A stretch of DNA of 64,000 nt. Source: Poecilobothrus nobilitatus. Taxonomy: Eukaryota; Arthropoda; Insecta; Diptera; Dolichopodidae. The position numbers and the translations under genes are program-made. The notes beneath the pieces were generated by a model. The model was not told the DNA's origin and did no database searches. It saw nothing but the letters and a program-made list of their open reading frames with translations. Position 1 is the first letter of the stretch. Every line of letters starts with the position of its first letter. Location: positions 319,000,018 through 319,064,017 of the forward strand of contig OX352772.1 of the NCBI GenBank assembly GCA_947095535.1. The letters are read 5' to 3'. Positions 61,601 to 64,000 of the stretch are shown here, one piece after another.

Positions 61601-64000
61601 ATAGCTTAATGCAAAAATATGTATTTAAAATGATTTTTTAGATTTGAACATTCAATTTACCATAGTAAATTAATAAAAAGCTAAAATAATGCTTTGATAA
61701 GCTTAAGCTTTTGATAAAATAAAAGTATTTTTAAAAATTTTGGAATTGAAATTATTTAAAAAACAATTAATTTTATAAAAATTTAATTTGAAATAATTAA
61801 AAAGTAGACAGAAATTAAATAAAAATTAGATGAAAATGTTCAAACCTACCTATAACTGAACTCTTTTTGACAAAATGACTTATTACAAAATATTTTTATA
61901 CCAAATTTTTATCCTATCATTAATTACAATAAATTGGTATTTCAATTAAATGGTTTCAAGTACAAAAATCTAAATTTTGGGATTTTTTTTTTAAACAGTA
62001 AAGTTTTTGTTCACTTTATTACATTTCATAAAATTATTTTTTAAATTTTCAGTGAAAAGAAAACTTTTGCTAGTTAAAGTGTTAAATAACAAAACTATGT
62101 TGAATTATATATTTGCAATTAACTTAATTCATTACATTTTTTGACGAACTAAATTTTTAATAATCTCAAGTTATATATACATTAAGATTTTATAGAAATA
62201 CAAAATATGATCATAAGTAAACATGAGATACCAGTTAACGTTCTAATTGAAAAGGGAAACATTACGTTAAAAAGTGCTAGCAAAAAAACATACCTTAGAT
62301 GCAGCTTTTGAAAATCGAATTCTTTCGCCCAAAATTAAATTCAGAATTCTGAAAGCTACCCATCTTCTTTAATATGAAAAAAAGATATATTGCAACCACA
62401 ATTTAAGCTTTTAGTTAAGAATACAAATGATAAGATGGTATATATTATGTTATAATGTATGCTCCTATGTGGTGTCGAAGCAACAAAGCTAACAGAATCT
62501 TCTCTGAATAAATTAAAAGTTTTTGAGCTATTGTTATATAGAAGAATACTCAAAATATAGAAGAATACTTTTAGCTGGGTCGATAGAATTACGAAGGCAA
62601 AAGTATTGAGTACAATGTAAAAGTCAACAGAAATTATAAAAATGACAAAACAAAAAAAAACTTAAATACTTTACCCATGTAATGAAAAATCTATAAAAAT
62701 GTAGTTTTCTGTATTCCATTATTAAAATCAAAATACAAGAATCAAGGGGTGAGAAAGAAAAGAAATATCTTGAATGAAGAATCTCCGAAGAATTGGTTCA
62801 AAAAAGATTTTGTTAACAATCTCTTTTTATTCATATCAATAGTGGACAAAGTTATGAATGAATGAAATGAATGTTCGTTAAGGAAAATGACACTTATAAA
62901 CGAAAATACAATCAATATATTTAAAATTTTTATTCAAAACGTATATAAAACGTATATAATAAAAAAAAACAGATCAAACTTTATTAATTGCAGAACTTGC
63001 AGAAATGTTAAAACAAGATAAAGAATTTATCTTATAATTTTGGTAAGATATTCTGGTAACCTGAATTTATTAATTTTTTTTTATATATAGGTAGTATTAT
63101 AATAATAATTGTATATACTTATGTATATATTCTTCTATTATAATAATTTTCTCATTTGTTATTTTTTGTTTTTTTTTTTTGTTTTTGCTTTTCTTGTAAT
63201 ATAAATCCATTTGTATTTTGTTATTTTTTCTTTTTGGTTATTTTTTTTTAGCCAGTCGTAATTCTTGAAATTATACAATAAAAACTAATCCAATCTGACT
63301 TAAATGTTCGTTTAACACGCATAAAATTAATCCCTTGATAAACTTCGAAAGTTCGAATCAAGGTAAAAATGAAGTAAAAGAAAAGTAACGTAAGCAAAAA
63401 CAAAAAAAAAATAACAAAGAACCAATAGCAAAAGCAAAAAAAAAAAGAAAATATAAAAATACTACAAAAAATATGATAAAGAAAATGAGATACAACATAC
63501 AAAAGAAAAACAACAGTACAACAAGAGAATAAAATGCTCAATAGAGATAATATAAAAGTGCTATATTTGGATGACGATATCTCCAAGGGCCAACACAAAA
63601 AAGTATGACATAAAGGCATACAACAAAATGTGAAAAAAAAAATAAATTCCATAAGGCAAAAACAAAAAAAAATCCACAGCAAGCAGAGAAAAAGAAAGAA
63701 AAACTTATTATATATTAAAAAAAAATCAGAGAAAAAAAAAAAAGGAAAGTAGAAGAAGAAAAATTATTTTTACTATTAAAGCTTTTTCTTAAGGGAAAAA
63801 TCACTATGCATCATAACACAACTATTAAAATATATACGTATATATATACATATATAATGGTAATATAATAAAGTGTATATAGTTTAGATAAGAAATATTT
63901 GAGAATAAAAAATGTGTGTATAGCAAGCAGTACTGTATTGGGAAATTAAATATAAATCGAACGTTGCACGAAAATTCTTCCCAATACATTTATTTTTGTT
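58650..64000 (-). other. Partial intron upstream of Side-family exon 1 in window
   Basis: The acceptor ttttcag ends at 58650, and the 5' end of the intron is outside the window. One remnant of a non-LTR reverse transcriptase lies at 62380-62870 on the plus strand. The rest is A/T-rich with long poly-A/poly-T runs. No signal-peptide exon was recognised. Confidence 0.75.
62380..62870 (+). pseudogene. Non-LTR retrotransposon remnant, C-terminal region after the reverse transcriptase
   Basis: Plus strand, 62462-62557, reads LLCGVEATKLTESSLNKLKV then FELLLYRRILKI. After a small tandem duplication with a stop it continues SWVDRITKAKVLSTM, then KYFTHVMKN, and RGEKEKKYLE / MKNLRR in shifted frames. 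This is the familiar order of insect RTE-like endonuclease/reverse transcriptase C termini (YGxEaWTLTk..kKLeaFEmwxYRRmLkIsW.d.iTNeeVL, then GHixR, then GkR..GRR..SWLknLR). Upstream, YCNHNLSF and LRIQMIRWY fit the CxxxlsxxLRxrmlrcyv part. Multiple stops and frameshifts show it is dead. Confidence 0.75.

Noticed and set aside
63248..63682. Longest ATG-started open frame of the window (144 codons, minus strand)
   Set aside because: It is a Phe/Leu/Ile/Cys-rich translation of A-rich plus-strand sequence. There is no domain, no splice context and no homologous copy, and similar frames arise wherever long A tracts occur.

Overview
The window is eukaryotic, very AT-rich (roughly four fifths A+T by eye) and almost entirely intronic. 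It is full of homopolymer runs, TA microsatellites and decayed transposons. The only host gene I can support is a minus-strand gene of the Sidestep (Side) family. These are immunoglobulin-superfamily cell-surface receptors known from arthropods for motor-axon guidance and synaptic partner recognition. Together with the mariner-type, PIF/Harbinger-type and non-LTR remnants, this points to an insect. I cannot fix the order, nor say which Side paralogue this is.

Six internal exons were placed by splice sites and reading-frame continuity. Read in the gene's direction they are 58649-58517, 39303-39095, 14849-14739, 10010-9807, 7008-6857 and 6625-6481. They join without a frame break into about 317 residues that form three Ig domains, each split by one intron. 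The signal-peptide exon lies beyond the right edge. The remaining Ig domains, any fibronectin domain, the transmembrane segment and the tail lie beyond the left edge. Two introns are very large: 24,245 bp between exons 2 and 3, and 19,213 bp between exons 1 and 2.

The introns hold the mobile DNA. Recognisable items are: (1) a family of six related repeats, here called R1-R6, with TIR-like ends and an internal GGACAGAC-type stretch; (2) a 668-bp non-autonomous DNA transposon with TTA target duplication inserted in R1; (3) an 876-bp mariner-like element with about 85-bp terminal inverted repeats and a broken transposase; (4) a likely solo LTR followed by a primer-binding site matching tRNA-Ser; (5) two non-LTR retrotransposon remnants, one RNase H and one RT C-terminal region; (6) copies of a tRNA-derived SINE; (7) two pairs of diverged, unrecognised coding remnants packed into 46.9-53.9 kb; and (8) several short-period degenerate repeats and microsatellites.

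I found no rRNA, no intact tRNA gene, no CRISPR array and no intact transposase. Nearly all ATG-started open frames of 60-144 codons are low-complexity Phe/Ile/Lys/Asn runs produced by A/T tracts and are not annotated as genes. I did not find a convincing new biological system. The best unexplained leads are the two pairs of conserved but unidentified coding remnants at 46.9-53.9 kb and a protein-like island at 20.4-20.6 kb.
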